From positions 1 to 64,000 of the forward strand of contig JAFRFB010000033.1 of NCBI GenBank assembly GCA_017434555.1: 64,000 bases of DNA, written 5' to 3'. This document shows positions 8,150-16,755 of this stretch, piece by piece; the first letter of the stretch is position 1, and every line of letters begins with the position of its first letter. Made by a program: the position numbers and the translations under genes. The notes beneath the pieces are model-generated. The model was not told the DNA's origin. It saw nothing but the letters and a program-made list of their open reading frames with translations, and searched no databases. This stretch comes from Methanobrevibacter sp. (GTDB taxonomy: Archaea > Methanobacteriota > Methanobacteria > Methanobacteriales > Methanobacteriaceae).

Positions 8150-9220
8150 TTAAAATAAAAACATTTTAGCAACTATACCTATTACACATAATAATACGGT
8201 AAATACCCAATATGTCAATATAATTTTAACTTCAGACATACCGTAATGATTTAAAGTATGATGTAAAGGCTCAACAGGCAATTTAATGATATGTGCTCTA
8301 TGAAGCAGACTTACAATAACTGATATGATAGGTACACCCAATGCTAGAACACCGAAGTATGGTATATCACATATTAAGACTGCTGTAGCATAACCTGTAC
8401 CCAGTACAAATGATCCAGTATCACCCATAAATATTGAAGCAGGATATTTATTGAATACTAAAAATCCTAAACATAAAGCTGCTAAAACTGCAAATGGAGG
8501 TAGAATATTCATCTGACCGAAGAGGTAACCATAGACACAACAGGCGATTGAAGCGATTCCCACGATTCCTGCTGCAAGACCGTCCATACCGTCAATTAGA
8601 TTAACTGCATTGATGGATCCTAAAATACCTATGATAACAACAGGAATAGCTAAAATACCTAATTGGAATCCGCCTAATGATGTTACAACACCAGTTAAAC
8701 CTAAAAATAAACCAATTACTATTTGACAAATAATTTTTTCAAGCTCTTCAGGTTCTGTTTTGATTGGAACTTCACCCACAACTTCTACTTTTCCTTCATC
8801 GAGAAGTTTATCTATTTCTGATTTTGCCTTAGGAGTAGCTACCCTAACCTCTTCCTGAGGCTGGACATCAAGTCTTCCAAGGGTTATTACTTCATCAGAA
8901 ATGTTGACAACTACCTTTTGCACTTCTTTAATTTTAAGCCCAATCAAATCGTCCACCATACCTATAATACCACCGAAAAGTATGATGAATGAAAGGATTG
9001 CAATTTGAGCATGCTGATAACTAATTGAAATAATCAAAGCAATGGAAAATAAGAATGCAATACCACCCATAGTTGGCGTACCGCTTTTATGTCTATGTTC
9101 ACTTACGATAGGATTATCAGCAATCCTTGCTTTAAGCAATATTCTTCTAACATACCATGTGAAGAATACTGTTGCAATAAATGCAATTAAAAAAAGAACT
9201 ATTACTTGCTTTAAAATCAT
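8150..9220 (-). CDS. MraY-like phospho-sugar-peptide transferase (pseudomurein lipid intermediate)
   Basis: Polytopic GT4-family transferase expected to attach a UDP-linked pseudomurein precursor to a polyprenyl phosphate carrier. Visible family motifs are SGTPTMGG near the first helix, GMVDDLIGLKIKE, the NAVNLIDGMDGLAAG segment, FMGDTGSF, and a C-terminal PLHHTLNHYG loop. An unusual hydrophilic insertion of about 45 residues rich in Glu/Val/Pro follows the DDLIGLK motif. Start at MILKQVIV. It sits 24 nt before the Mur ligase start, the same strand, and 65 nt after the ATP-grasp gene. Confidence 0.9.
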   Translation of the reverse strand: MILKQVIVLFLIAFIATVFFTWYVRRILLKARIADNPIVSEHRHKSGTPTMGGIAFLFSIALIISISYQHAQIAILSFIILFGGIIGMVDDLIGLKIKEVQKVVVNISDEVITLGRLDVQPQEEVRVATPKAKSEIDKLLDEGKVEVVGEVPIKTEPEELEKIICQIVIGLFLGLTGVVTSLGGFQLGILAIPVVIIGILGSINAVNLIDGMDGLAAGIVGIASIACCVYGYLFGQMNILPPFAVLAALCLGFLVFNKYPASIFMGDTGSFVLGTGYATAVLICDIPYFGVLALGVPIISVIVSLLHRAHIIKLPVEPLHHTLNHYGMSEVKIILTYWVFTVLLCVIGIVAKMFLF

Positions 9221-9285
9221 TCCAATCACTACAATTATTTTAAACTAATATTAATTTTACTAATTTATACTATATAATAGTTTCA

Positions 9286-10380
9286 TTAACACAAATCATG
9301 AATCCGGTCTTCAAGTTCTTTTTTGGATTTTCCACGTATAGTAATTCTTTGATAACCTTCAGGACCGTGGACGATGAAATTATTATTGTCAAAGGATTTT
9401 ACCGGTTCGTTGATTTCAGGCCCTTCATAATTTCCAATTGGGATTTCAGTGGAATAATAATATTCCAGTTTATCAAATACGTTTTTTAAGCTGAAATCTC
9501 CACATGCCATGTTGATTAATTCACATAATGAGTTGATAGAGCATGTTGCTGAAGTCAGATATCTTGTTCCGTTAGGTCTTGTATTAACCTCAATTGCATA
9601 TAACTGATTTTCGCTGTGGGAATACATGAAATCCATTTCAAATATGCCGTCTGAGTTTAAATTTCTGGCCACATTATAAGCTGTCTGCTGGATGAGATTA
9701 TTGTCCAATCCGTCAATCAGACAAGGCCCCAATTTAACTTTATTCAAAGGATGAGTGCCTTCAAGAGTGGTTTCCCCTTTATAAATTGGCGGCAGTGCTA
9801 CAATTTCGCCTCTGAAAGCCAAAACCTCTATGGAGATTTCAGAGCCTTCAATGAACTTTTCACATAACGCCTGAGAAAACTCTTCAAAATACTCATTTAC
9901 ATCATCTTTATTATGGGCAACCTTAATATCCTTTCCACCTTGGCCTTCACCCTGCTTTAGAACAACTGGAAACTCTAAAGTTAGTTCATCTGGACTTTCT
10001 AAAATCTGATACTCAGGAGTAGCTACGCCAATTTCTGAGTAGAACTTTTTTGTATTGATTTTATTTGAAGTCAATTCAACAGCACGAACATCAGCTGCAA
10101 TTACCGGAATGTCATAATCCCTTTCAAGCTCCTCCTTCATCTCGGCCACCTGAATTAAGGGAGGGTCAATTCCAATTAACGGAACAACTGCATCGACATT
10201 CTGAGTGATTGCAATTTGTTTTGGACCGTCCATTCCCCGGGGTACAATAAATACCTGATCCGGCAAGTCCAAGTTAATAGCTTCATCATTTGATTCTGTT
10301 AAAATGCTTTCTATGCCCCTTTTTTTGACATAATAGTCAACATCATCATACAAACGTGACCCTATAAATAAAATCTTCAT
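9286..10380 (-). CDS. ATP-grasp enzyme, CarB-like, pseudomurein cluster
   Basis: 364-residue ATP-grasp protein related to the carbamoyl-phosphate synthetase large subunit domain. N-terminal Rossmann-like pre-ATP domain, then VVLKQGEGQGGKDI (ATP-grasp glycine loop), EKFIEGSEISIEVLA, and the metal-binding IFEMDF...IEVNTRPNGTRYL strands. CarB-like genes accompany Mur ligases and MraY homologues in pseudomurein loci; the substrate is not known from sequence. Its ATG overlaps the TGA of the hydrogenase-protease gene by four bases (ATGA), so the two are translationally coupled. Confidence 0.85.
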   Translation of the reverse strand: MKILFIGSRLYDDVDYYVKKRGIESILTESNDEAINLDLPDQVFIVPRGMDGPKQIAITQNVDAVVPLIGIDPPLIQVAEMKEELERDYDIPVIAADVRAVELTSNKINTKKFYSEIGVATPEYQILESPDELTLEFPVVLKQGEGQGGKDIKVAHNKDDVNEYFEEFSQALCEKFIEGSEISIEVLAFRGEIVALPPIYKGETTLEGTHPLNKVKLGPCLIDGLDNNLIQQTAYNVARNLNSDGIFEMDFMYSHSENQLYAIEVNTRPNGTRYLTSATCSINSLCELINMACGDFSLKNVFDKLEYYYSTEIPIGNYEGPEINEPVKSFDNNNFIVHGPEGYQRITIRGKSKKELEDRIHDLC

Positions 10381-10892
10381 AATAACTCTCCAAATATTTC
10401 AATTATTTCTTCTGCACTTTTTAAAACATTGCCAGTTAATTCACCATGAAAGTTCATTAAATTTCCATCCAAAGTACCTAATGAATCCTGATCAATTAAT
10501 TCCATCAATTCAGGCTCTATACCTATAAATAATATATTATCCTGATTTATAAATTTGACAAAATATGATAAGGACATCGAATGGGTTGAAATTCCAATAT
10601 TTGCAAAATCATTTTCATCCACTATCTGATAATCTCCAGGATTTAAACCCATCAGACATGCATCTATTAAAATGACATGTGTTGGATTTTCCATTCTGAT
10701 TTTTCCTGTGAAATTTTCAGGAACTGTCTGGGCATTAATCAATAGAATATTATCATTTAAATTTAATTTGTTTAATTCGGATATTATAAATGGTCCTACA
10801 CCATCATCATATTTCAGTTCATTTCCAATGCCCAAAATAATTAATTTCTCACAACCCTTTAAAAACTCCGTTAAATCATCTTTAAAAGAAAT
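10377..10892 (-). CDS. Hydrogenase maturation protease (HycI/HyaD-type), probable ATT start
   Basis: Nickel-dependent endopeptidase that trims the large subunit of [NiFe] hydrogenase. Shows GIGNELKYDDGVGPF (Asp ligand), the VILIDACL strand and STHSMSL histidine. The reading frame stays open and protein-like (FKDDLTEFLKGCEKLIILGIGNE) above the only standard candidate, a TTG at 10835, yet contains no ATG, GTG or other TTG. An ATT codon at 10892-10890 lies 3 nt after GGTGAT, giving 171 residues. Upstream is the methyltransferase gene, whose TAA directly precedes this site. Function sure; start is inference. Confidence 0.85.
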   Translation of the reverse strand: MSFKDDLTEFLKGCEKLIILGIGNELKYDDGVGPFIISELNKLNLNDNILLINAQTVPENFTGKIRMENPTHVILIDACLMGLNPGDYQIVDENDFANIGISTHSMSLSYFVKFINQDNILFIGIEPELMELIDQDSLGTLDGNLMNFHGELTGNVLKSAEEIIEIFGELL

Positions 10893-10901
10893 AAAATCAC
10901 C

Positions 10902-11669
10902 TTATATCAATTGGGTTTTTACAGTTTCAATACCTTGTCCCATAATATATTTTAATTTTACATTAATTAAATCATTGCTTTTTACTTTTATCTCATCTAT
11001 CGGAATCATGAGCGGAGGATTAAACATCGGAGTTGGTCCACAAACCACATTGTCATTAATGATAGTGACAGTGGTTATCTTAATCCCGTTAGCAGTACCT
11101 TCATTATTCGCTCCAAATTCAAGAATATCTTCAAAATTTGGATTGATTTTATTTTTAAAATCTATTTTAGAATAATTTAACGGTTCGGATAATATTTCAT
11201 AAGAGGCACCTTCATCCCAGTGGATATAATGCCTTTCCATATTAACCAGTTCAGCAAAATTGATAACTGCTTTGGGAATGATTTCGCCGTCTTCCTTAAG
11301 GAATTTTCGTACATGATTTAACACCTGAACCTCCTCTTCATCAATCAGTGCGGTGTCAAGCATTTCACATACAATCAAATCAGCCTTTTTTGAAAAATCA
11401 TATTTTAAAACATCCTCATTAAAAACTGTTATGTTATTGAATGATTTTAGATTCTCTGAAGCACACCTTGATGCTTTTTCATCAATTTCAATAGATATTA
11501 TTTCACTGAACTTTTCATTTAAAAAATAGGACAACAATCCTGATCCGCAGCCCAAATCATATGCAAGATCAGTTTTTGAATCGTATTGGTTAATGGCTTC
11601 AAAAAAAGCAGATACCCTATCATTATCTTTCAATAAGTCTAAATGATAATGGGTTGTTTGAAATTTCAT
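10902..11669 (-). CDS. SAM-dependent methyltransferase, PRMT-like fold
   Basis: 255-residue class I methyltransferase. Motif I is LAYDLGCGSGLLSYFL (about 35-50), followed by IISIEIDEKA, ADLIVCEMLDTALIDEEE (resembling the acidic double-Glu loop of protein arginine methyltransferases), and a C-terminal beta-rich domain. The match to the arginine methyltransferase loop is partial, so the substrate remains open. No Shine-Dalgarno is visible before the ATG; it lies 18 nt after nikR, suggesting cotranscription with nikR and the downstream protease gene. Confidence 0.7.
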   Translation of the reverse strand: MKFQTTHYHLDLLKDNDRVSAFFEAINQYDSKTDLAYDLGCGSGLLSYFLNEKFSEIISIEIDEKASRCASENLKSFNNITVFNEDVLKYDFSKKADLIVCEMLDTALIDEEEVQVLNHVRKFLKEDGEIIPKAVINFAELVNMERHYIHWDEGASYEILSEPLNYSKIDFKNKINPNFEDILEFGANNEGTANGIKITTVTIINDNVVCGPTPMFNPPLMIPIDEIKVKSNDLINVKLKYIMGQGIETVKTQLI

Positions 11670-11687
11670 GAAAAAAAATAAAAATAT

Positions 11688-12134
11688 TTAGTGAGTGTGA
11701 GGATGTGAATGTCCATCAGGTTCACTAAATTCTTCTCCGTTTGCAGTACTCGTTAATTTAACGTGCTCTACACCTTTAAGTCTCATTATTTTTTCAGTTA
11801 AATCACGTATTTCTGCAATATCTCCATTCACTACAACAATTTCCATACAATATTTATCAGTCATATGGATATGCATGCTGGTATTTATTTCATTTCTGAA
11901 GCTGTGCTGGATTTCAGCAAGATTTTCCATTACTCCAGTATAATGGTGGTCATAGATAATTGTTATAATACCGATTCTTTCCCCTTCCATTGAGTTCATC
12001 CACTGATAACGAACAATATAATCCTGAAGTGCATCACGAATACCTTTTGAACGAGACTGATAACCTCTTTCCTTTAATACTTCATCAAAATCTGAAAGTA
12101 ATTTTTTAGGTAATGACATACTTATTCTCATCAT
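11688..12134 (-). CDS. nikR: Nickel-responsive regulator NikR
   Basis: Ribbon-helix-helix repressor with an ACT-like nickel-binding domain. The N-terminus MRISMSLPKKLLSDFDEVLKE is the RHH DNA-binding unit; ligands are visible as HTD-region histidines in SMHIHMTDKYCMEIV (HxH followed by Cys). A His-rich tail GHSHPHTH closes the protein. Length 148 fits the family. Start taken at the first of two tandem ATGs, preceded by AAGGTTAT; a TTG further up lacks an upstream site. Its position before a hydrogenase-protease operon matches nickel regulation. Confidence 0.93.
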   Translation of the reverse strand: MMRISMSLPKKLLSDFDEVLKERGYQSRSKGIRDALQDYIVRYQWMNSMEGERIGIITIIYDHHYTGVMENLAEIQHSFRNEINTSMHIHMTDKYCMEIVVVNGDIAEIRDLTEKIMRLKGVEHVKLTSTANGEEFSEPDGHSHPHTH

Positions 12135-12249
12135 AAATATAACCTTAATTCTCAATTATTATATTATATTATAAATTTCAACTTATATAAATATTATGAA
12201 TAAATAGCCAATTAATAATACTTGAATAATAAATTTTATGTAAAAAATA

Positions 12250-12726
12250 TTATTCAACAAGGAGATAATATTCACCATCGGATTTATGAATATGCTTTAA
12301 AAGACCCTTGTTTTCCAAAGAGAGAATTATATGATACATTCTAAAATTAGTTAGTTTCAAATCGCCATAAAGCAGATTACCCTCTAAAATATATTTAGAA
12401 ACCAGATTCTTGTCATTGACTAAAGTTTTTATAACTTCAAATGATTCCTTTTCTTTTAGGTTCAATTCCAGTTCTTCCAAATCCTTTTTGGAATTGACGG
12501 TATTGATTTCCTTATCTGACGCCATGAGTTTAATCTGGGAACCGTCGAATTCTATTAATGTTTTATTTGAAAGAGAATTTAGAACCTGAACCAAATTATA
12601 TTCGTGGAAACTTCCAACACACAACTCCTTTTTTAAAGCGGAAATTGGAATATCCCCGTCGAATTCGACATCGAATATTTTGATTTGGTTGAAAACAACC
12701 TCCTCTTTTCGGGTAATAGTAATCAT
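12250..12726 (-). CDS. Predicted winged-helix DNA-binding protein, unknown
   Basis: 158 residues with two helix-turn-helix-like halves: ISALKKELCVGSFHEYNLVQVLNSLSNKTLIE (about 27-58) and LKLTNFRMYHIILSLENKGLL (about 122-142) followed by a strand-like KSDGEYYLLVE. This looks like tandem winged helices; no metal or effector domain is seen. It starts close to a TATA-like element with no Shine-Dalgarno, so possibly leaderless. Divergent from the DUF2115 gene, which may be its target. Confidence 0.5.
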   Translation of the reverse strand: MITITRKEEVVFNQIKIFDVEFDGDIPISALKKELCVGSFHEYNLVQVLNSLSNKTLIEFDGSQIKLMASDKEINTVNSKKDLEELELNLKEKESFEVIKTLVNDKNLVSKYILEGNLLYGDLKLTNFRMYHIILSLENKGLLKHIHKSDGEYYLLVE

Positions 12727-12791
12727 ATAATTTAATATTTGAATATAATCCTACTTAAATATTATTAACTAAGAAGTAAATATTTACGAAT

Positions 12792-13346
12792 ATGGAAGCG
12801 GAAGACATATTGGGTGAACTGAAAGATATCATGCAAAATGATAATGTCAGCAAAGATGATTTGATGGTAATTTTAAAAAGATATGCCGGAATCATATCCC
12901 CTTTTGACTTGATGATGGCTACAGCCCTGATGAGAAAGGACGGAGAATATATTCAATCCCAATACCGAGAAAAATATCTAAAAATCTATATAAAATACTT
13001 CATCATGAGAATGAAGGAAGTTCTCGACAATAACGATGAAATGGATGTGGAAATAGATTTGAAGAAATTAAAAGATTCATTCCACCTTCTTGAAAAAACA
13101 TTTGAAAATGAAAAATTAAATGACGCTAATCCGGAGAACAAGTTTCCACTGATTTATGTCATCACCTCAGTTTATACCACATTCATCCTAGAAGAACCAA
13201 TCCATCCTGTGGGAAGTGAATTTCCAGGAAATTTAAAGGTAACGGAAGAAAAAGGAACTTATTTCTGCCCTGTAAAAGACAATCAAAAGGACAATCCCAA
13301 TGCGATTTGCCATCTATGTCTGGCCGAACAGACACCAAATATTTAA
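12792..13346 (+). CDS. DUF2115 (UPF0305) family protein
   Basis: 184-residue helical protein ending in a conserved cysteine cluster: CPVKDNQKDNPNAICHLCLAEQ has three Cys suited to metal or iron-sulfur binding. The SPFDLMMATALMRKDGEYIQ segment near 35-55 and the FPGNLKV motif fit the methanogen family DUF2115. Function is unknown for the whole family. Divergent promoter shared with the winged-helix gene; the nuclease gene begins 27 nt downstream. Confidence 0.75.
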   Translation: MEAEDILGELKDIMQNDNVSKDDLMVILKRYAGIISPFDLMMATALMRKDGEYIQSQYREKYLKIYIKYFIMRMKEVLDNNDEMDVEIDLKKLKDSFHLLEKTFENEKLNDANPENKFPLIYVITSVYTTFILEEPIHPVGSEFPGNLKVTEEKGTYFCPVKDNQKDNPNAICHLCLAEQTPNI

Positions 13347-13372
13347 TAATAACAAGATACTAACAATTAACT

Positions 13373-14107
13373 ATGATGAAAATAAATAAAAACATTATAT
13401 TTATAATAATGGTTCTATTGATGCTTGCGGGAGTAATGACTGCAGCTGCAGCATATACCGGAACAGGATTTTCACATGACAAAAGCGTGTCAGACTACAG
13501 TTCATTATCATTAAACGATATTTTAAGCAAATACAGCGATACTGACTGTAAAGCTGAAGCCACCGGAGTATGTTCAAAAGTATCCGATGGAGATACAATT
13601 ACCGTAGAAGGCGTTGGAAAGGTTCGTTTGGTAGGAGTAAACACGCCCGAAAAAGGAGTTGCAGGTGCTGATGCATCAGCATATTTTGTTAAAAAACTCT
13701 GCCTAAACAGGGAAGTCAGCATTGATATTGATGACTCCAAACACACTGACAAATATGGAAGAACCCTTGCAGTTGTGATTGTAGACGGTAAAAACTTAAA
13801 TGAAATGCTTTTAAAAGAAGGCCTTGCAGAAATCATGTATATGCCTCCAAGTGAATTTTATCCATACAATTGGGCGGGAAACAACACCCATGTAGCAGGA
13901 GATTCATCAACAAGCACAGACAGTTCATCAGGAGATATTTCATCAGGTGCTGCAGGAACATATATCGGAAACTCCAATTCCCACAAATTCCATTATCCGA
14001 CCTGCAAATCTGTTGGTAAAATGTCTGAAAAGAATAAGGTAACATTCTCATCAAGAGATGAAGCCATTAATCAGGGTTATACTCCTTGTAAAAACTGTAA
14101 TCCTTAA
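13373..14107 (+). CDS. Membrane-anchored or secreted thermonuclease (SNase) with Ada-like metal domain
   Basis: N-terminal signal/anchor (about 6-26), then a staphylococcal-nuclease OB fold (about 63-165). Catalytic residues are visible: VSDGDTI, RLVGVNTPE and DKYGRTLAVV (Arg) pattern. A Ser/Thr/Gly linker joins a C-terminal domain with HKFHYPTC...PCKNC, the Ada/zinc-binding type fold often seen at the end of secreted bacterial nucleases. Likely degrades extracellular nucleic acid. Two ATGs overlap at the start; the second is 3 nt downstream. Confidence 0.88.
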   Translation: MMKINKNIIFIIMVLLMLAGVMTAAAAYTGTGFSHDKSVSDYSSLSLNDILSKYSDTDCKAEATGVCSKVSDGDTITVEGVGKVRLVGVNTPEKGVAGADASAYFVKKLCLNREVSIDIDDSKHTDKYGRTLAVVIVDGKNLNEMLLKEGLAEIMYMPPSEFYPYNWAGNNTHVAGDSSTSTDSSSGDISSGAAGTYIGNSNSHKFHYPTCKSVGKMSEKNKVTFSSRDEAINQGYTPCKNCNP

Positions 14108-14134
14108 ATATTATTTTTTCTAGATATTTAGACA

Positions 14135-15535
14135 ATGGAAGCAAATGACAATATAGAATCGATTACGGGAAATCCTAAAAAAGCAATTAACAAATTAGCC
14201 ATACCAACTATTTTTTCATTATTATTAATGTTTTTAAATAATTTAATCGACAGTTTGTGGGTTTCAGGAATTAATGCAGATGCTTTAGCAGCATTAGGAT
14301 TTATTACACCATTGTATTTAGTCATGATTGGTATTGGAAGTGGAATCGGAGCTGGAGGAAATTCCATGATTTCCAGATATGTCGGAGCGTCACGATTTGA
14401 AGATGCACATAATGCAGTTATCCATACAATTATATTAACGTTTATTGTTTCATTAATCATTTTAATAATAGGGATTTTCTTTTTAGATGATTTGATCATA
14501 TTATTCGGTGCAGGAGAAGTTATCACATATTGCCTTGCTTACGGACAAATCATATTCCTGTTGAATATTGTATTTTTGCTTCACAATGTTACCTCAAGCA
14601 TATTTAGAGCGGAAGGTGATGTGGGAAAAGCCACCCATCCCTTAATGTTAACTGCAGTACTGAACATGATACTTGATCCGATTTTCATATTCCTTTTGAA
14701 TTTAGGAATCTTTGGAGCGGCAAGTGCAACTATTATCGCATCATTAATCGGATATCTGTGGATGCTTTACTGGATATATATCAAAAAAGACACATATTTC
14801 AAATTTAAAATTAAATACTACAAAAGAAAGCTCAAAATATATAAAGAAATTCTTGTAGTTTCACTTCCGGCAAGCTTTGAAGAGATTATCTTTGCATTGG
14901 TGGCGATAATTCTAAACTACCTGATTATAACAACCTCAGGCGTTAATGAAGTGGCATCATTTACAATAGCCTGGAGATTTATTTCAATTGCATTTCTTCC
15001 ATGCATGGCAATCGGAATGGCCACAATAACAGTGTCCGGAATTGCTTACGGTGCTAAAAACGCTGAAAACTTTGATACGACAATCAAATACTCTACAATG
15101 TTAAGCCTAATCATTACATTATTGATTTCGGTAAGCTTCTTTATTTTTGCATATCCATTATGTGGAGCCTTTAATTACCAGACAGGAAATATGGAATTGG
15201 TTACAAGGTCTGCCGAGATACTGCAGATATTAGTTTTTTATAATATACTGATTCCCTTTGGTGCAACTGCAGCATACACATATCAGGGCGTCGGTTCAGG
15301 ATTCAAGTCACTGGGACTGACAATTTTAAGAGAATTAATATTAAGTATGTTTTTTGCATATTTACTTGGAATAACATTCAATATGGATGTTTTTGGAGTT
15401 TATTTGGGAGCAATTATTGGAATGAATATCGGTTCACTTATAGGATTCATATTCATTTTAATTTTCAATGAGAAGTTTAAAAAAGAAGTTGAAAACACAA
15501 CTTACCCTAAAAAAGTGACAAAAGATTTAAATTAA
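14135..15535 (+). CDS. MATE family multidrug/cation antiporter
   Basis: 466 residues with 12 hydrophobic segments in two related halves, the MATE signatures NNLIDSLWVSGINADALAALG near the first helices and NLGIFGAASATIIASLIGY in the middle. These efflux proteins use sodium or proton gradients to export organic cations. The substrate is not predictable here. No Shine-Dalgarno precedes the ATG; the gene follows the nuclease by 27 nt and the MtrA-like gene follows by 46 nt with its own GGAGG site. Confidence 0.9.
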   Translation: MEANDNIESITGNPKKAINKLAIPTIFSLLLMFLNNLIDSLWVSGINADALAALGFITPLYLVMIGIGSGIGAGGNSMISRYVGASRFEDAHNAVIHTIILTFIVSLIILIIGIFFLDDLIILFGAGEVITYCLAYGQIIFLLNIVFLLHNVTSSIFRAEGDVGKATHPLMLTAVLNMILDPIFIFLLNLGIFGAASATIIASLIGYLWMLYWIYIKKDTYFKFKIKYYKRKLKIYKEILVVSLPASFEEIIFALVAIILNYLIITTSGVNEVASFTIAWRFISIAFLPCMAIGMATITVSGIAYGAKNAENFDTTIKYSTMLSLIITLLISVSFFIFAYPLCGAFNYQTGNMELVTRSAEILQILVFYNILIPFGATAAYTYQGVGSGFKSLGLTILRELILSMFFAYLLGITFNMDVFGVYLGAIIGMNIGSLIGFIFILIFNEKFKKEVENTTYPKKVTKDLN

Positions 15536-15581
15536 TAAAAAAAATAATTAATAAATATCAAGATATATGGAGGAATAATCA

Positions 15582-16142
15582 ATGGCTGATAAAAAAGCTC
15601 CTGCAGATGGCTGGCCAGTAATTAGTGGGGATTACATAGTAGGCGATCCAGAAAGCCCTGTTGCAGTAACCACACTCGCTTCCCACATTGAAGCAGAATT
15701 ATCCGGAGCAGCAATTGCAGGCCCATGTAAAACAGAAAATTTAGGAATAGAAAAAGTTGTCGCTAATATTATTTCAAACCCAAACATCAGATTTTTAATA
15801 TTGGCTGGTGCTGAAGTGCAAGGTCATATTACAGGACAGAGTTTCTTGGCTTTACATGAAAACGGTGCTGACCCAGATAAAAAGAAAATCATCGGTGCAA
15901 CAGGAGCTATTCCATTTGTAGAAAACGTTCCGCTCGAAGGTGTGGAAAGATTCCAACAACAATTGGAAATCGTTGACCTAATTGATACCGAAGATATCGG
16001 CGCAATTCAATCAAAGATTAACGAATGTGTGGAAAAAGACAGCGGTGCTTATGAAGCAGAACCAATTGTAATGGAAGTCGATGAAGAAAACCAAAAATTA
16101 GTAATCGTTGATAAAAAAGAAGAAAAAGAAAACAAAGATTAA
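15582..16142 (+). CDS. MtrA-type corrinoid protein, soluble homologue (no C-terminal anchor)
   Basis: Close to subunit A of N5-methyl-tetrahydromethanopterin:coenzyme M methyltransferase: [17 protein letters not shown] opening, [32 protein letters not shown] and [13 protein letters not shown]. His82 in VQGHIT corresponds to the cobalt-ligating His of MtrA. At 186 residues it lacks the C-terminal membrane helix of canonical MtrA and ends in a charged Lys/Glu tail, and no other mtr gene is nearby. It may be a cytosolic methyl-corrinoid carrier or paralogue. Strong GGAGG site precedes ATG. Confidence 0.88.
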   Translation: MADKKAPADGWPVISGDYIVGDPESPVAVTTLASHIEAELSGAAIAGPCKTENLGIEKVVANIISNPNIRFLILAGAEVQGHITGQSFLALHENGADPDKKKIIGATGAIPFVENVPLEGVERFQQQLEIVDLIDTEDIGAIQSKINECVEKDSGAYEAEPIVMEVDEENQKLVIVDKKEEKENKD

Positions 16143-16167
16143 ATGGGATTAAATCCCATTCTTTTTT
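16142..16167 (+). terminator. Terminator of the MtrA-like gene
   Basis: AATGGGAT, TAA loop, ATCCCATT (16142-16160) overlapping the stop codon region, then CTTTTTT. An 8-bp stem with a T-tract. Confidence 0.75.
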
Positions 16168-16193
16168 AATTTAAAAAAAATAAAAGAAAAGAA

Positions 16194-16667
16194 TTAAGCT
16201 TTTCTTTGAATAGAAGCTATTGCACTTTGTGCACCTGATTTTACATAACCACTTTCATCATCAAGTAATTTTTCAAGTGCTGGAATAGCTTTTTCGTCAT
16301 TCAAGTTACCTAAAGCCCAGGCAGCTGCACCTCTAACTCTCCAGTCGGGATCATCCAATACTTCGATTAAAGGATCGACTGCAGCAGGACCCATACGGCT
16401 TAAAGAAGTGGAAGCTTCCCTTCTAACTAACTTATTATTATCACGTAATGTTAAGATTAATGGTTGGATAGCTTTTTCGTCACCAATAGCTCCTAAAAGA
16501 TTTGCAGCATGTAAACGAATGTTTTTCTTTCTGTGTGATAAAGCAGAAATTAAAGGATCAACAGCCTCTTCACCTTTTAATTCCAATGCTCCTATTGCAT
16601 CTTCAACAACAAAATCATCTTTGTCATTTAACTTTTCAATTAATTCATCTATTTCAGACATTTTCAT
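16194..16667 (-). CDS. HEAT-repeat protein (PBS-lyase type)
   Basis: 157 residues made of about five 31-residue HEAT repeats, each with the pattern A/P-V-PLI-L-D...VR..A..ALG; examples are IRLHAANLLGAIGDEKAIQPLI and VRGAAAWALGNLNDEKAIPAL. These repeats form a superhelical protein-binding scaffold; the bacterial relatives include phycobilin lyases, but no lyase activity is implied here. Divergently transcribed from the dehydrogenase gene at 16756. Confidence 0.85.
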   Translation of the reverse strand: MKMSEIDELIEKLNDKDDFVVEDAIGALELKGEEAVDPLISALSHRKKNIRLHAANLLGAIGDEKAIQPLILTLRDNNKLVRREASTSLSRMGPAAVDPLIEVLDDPDWRVRGAAAWALGNLNDEKAIPALEKLLDDESGYVKSGAQSAIASIQRKA

Positions 16668-16755
16668 CCCTCAAATATAACAATTATTAAATAAATATAT
16701 CTTTATACTTATATGTATAAAAGTATTTTGATAATATGCGAACAAAAGTGAAACA

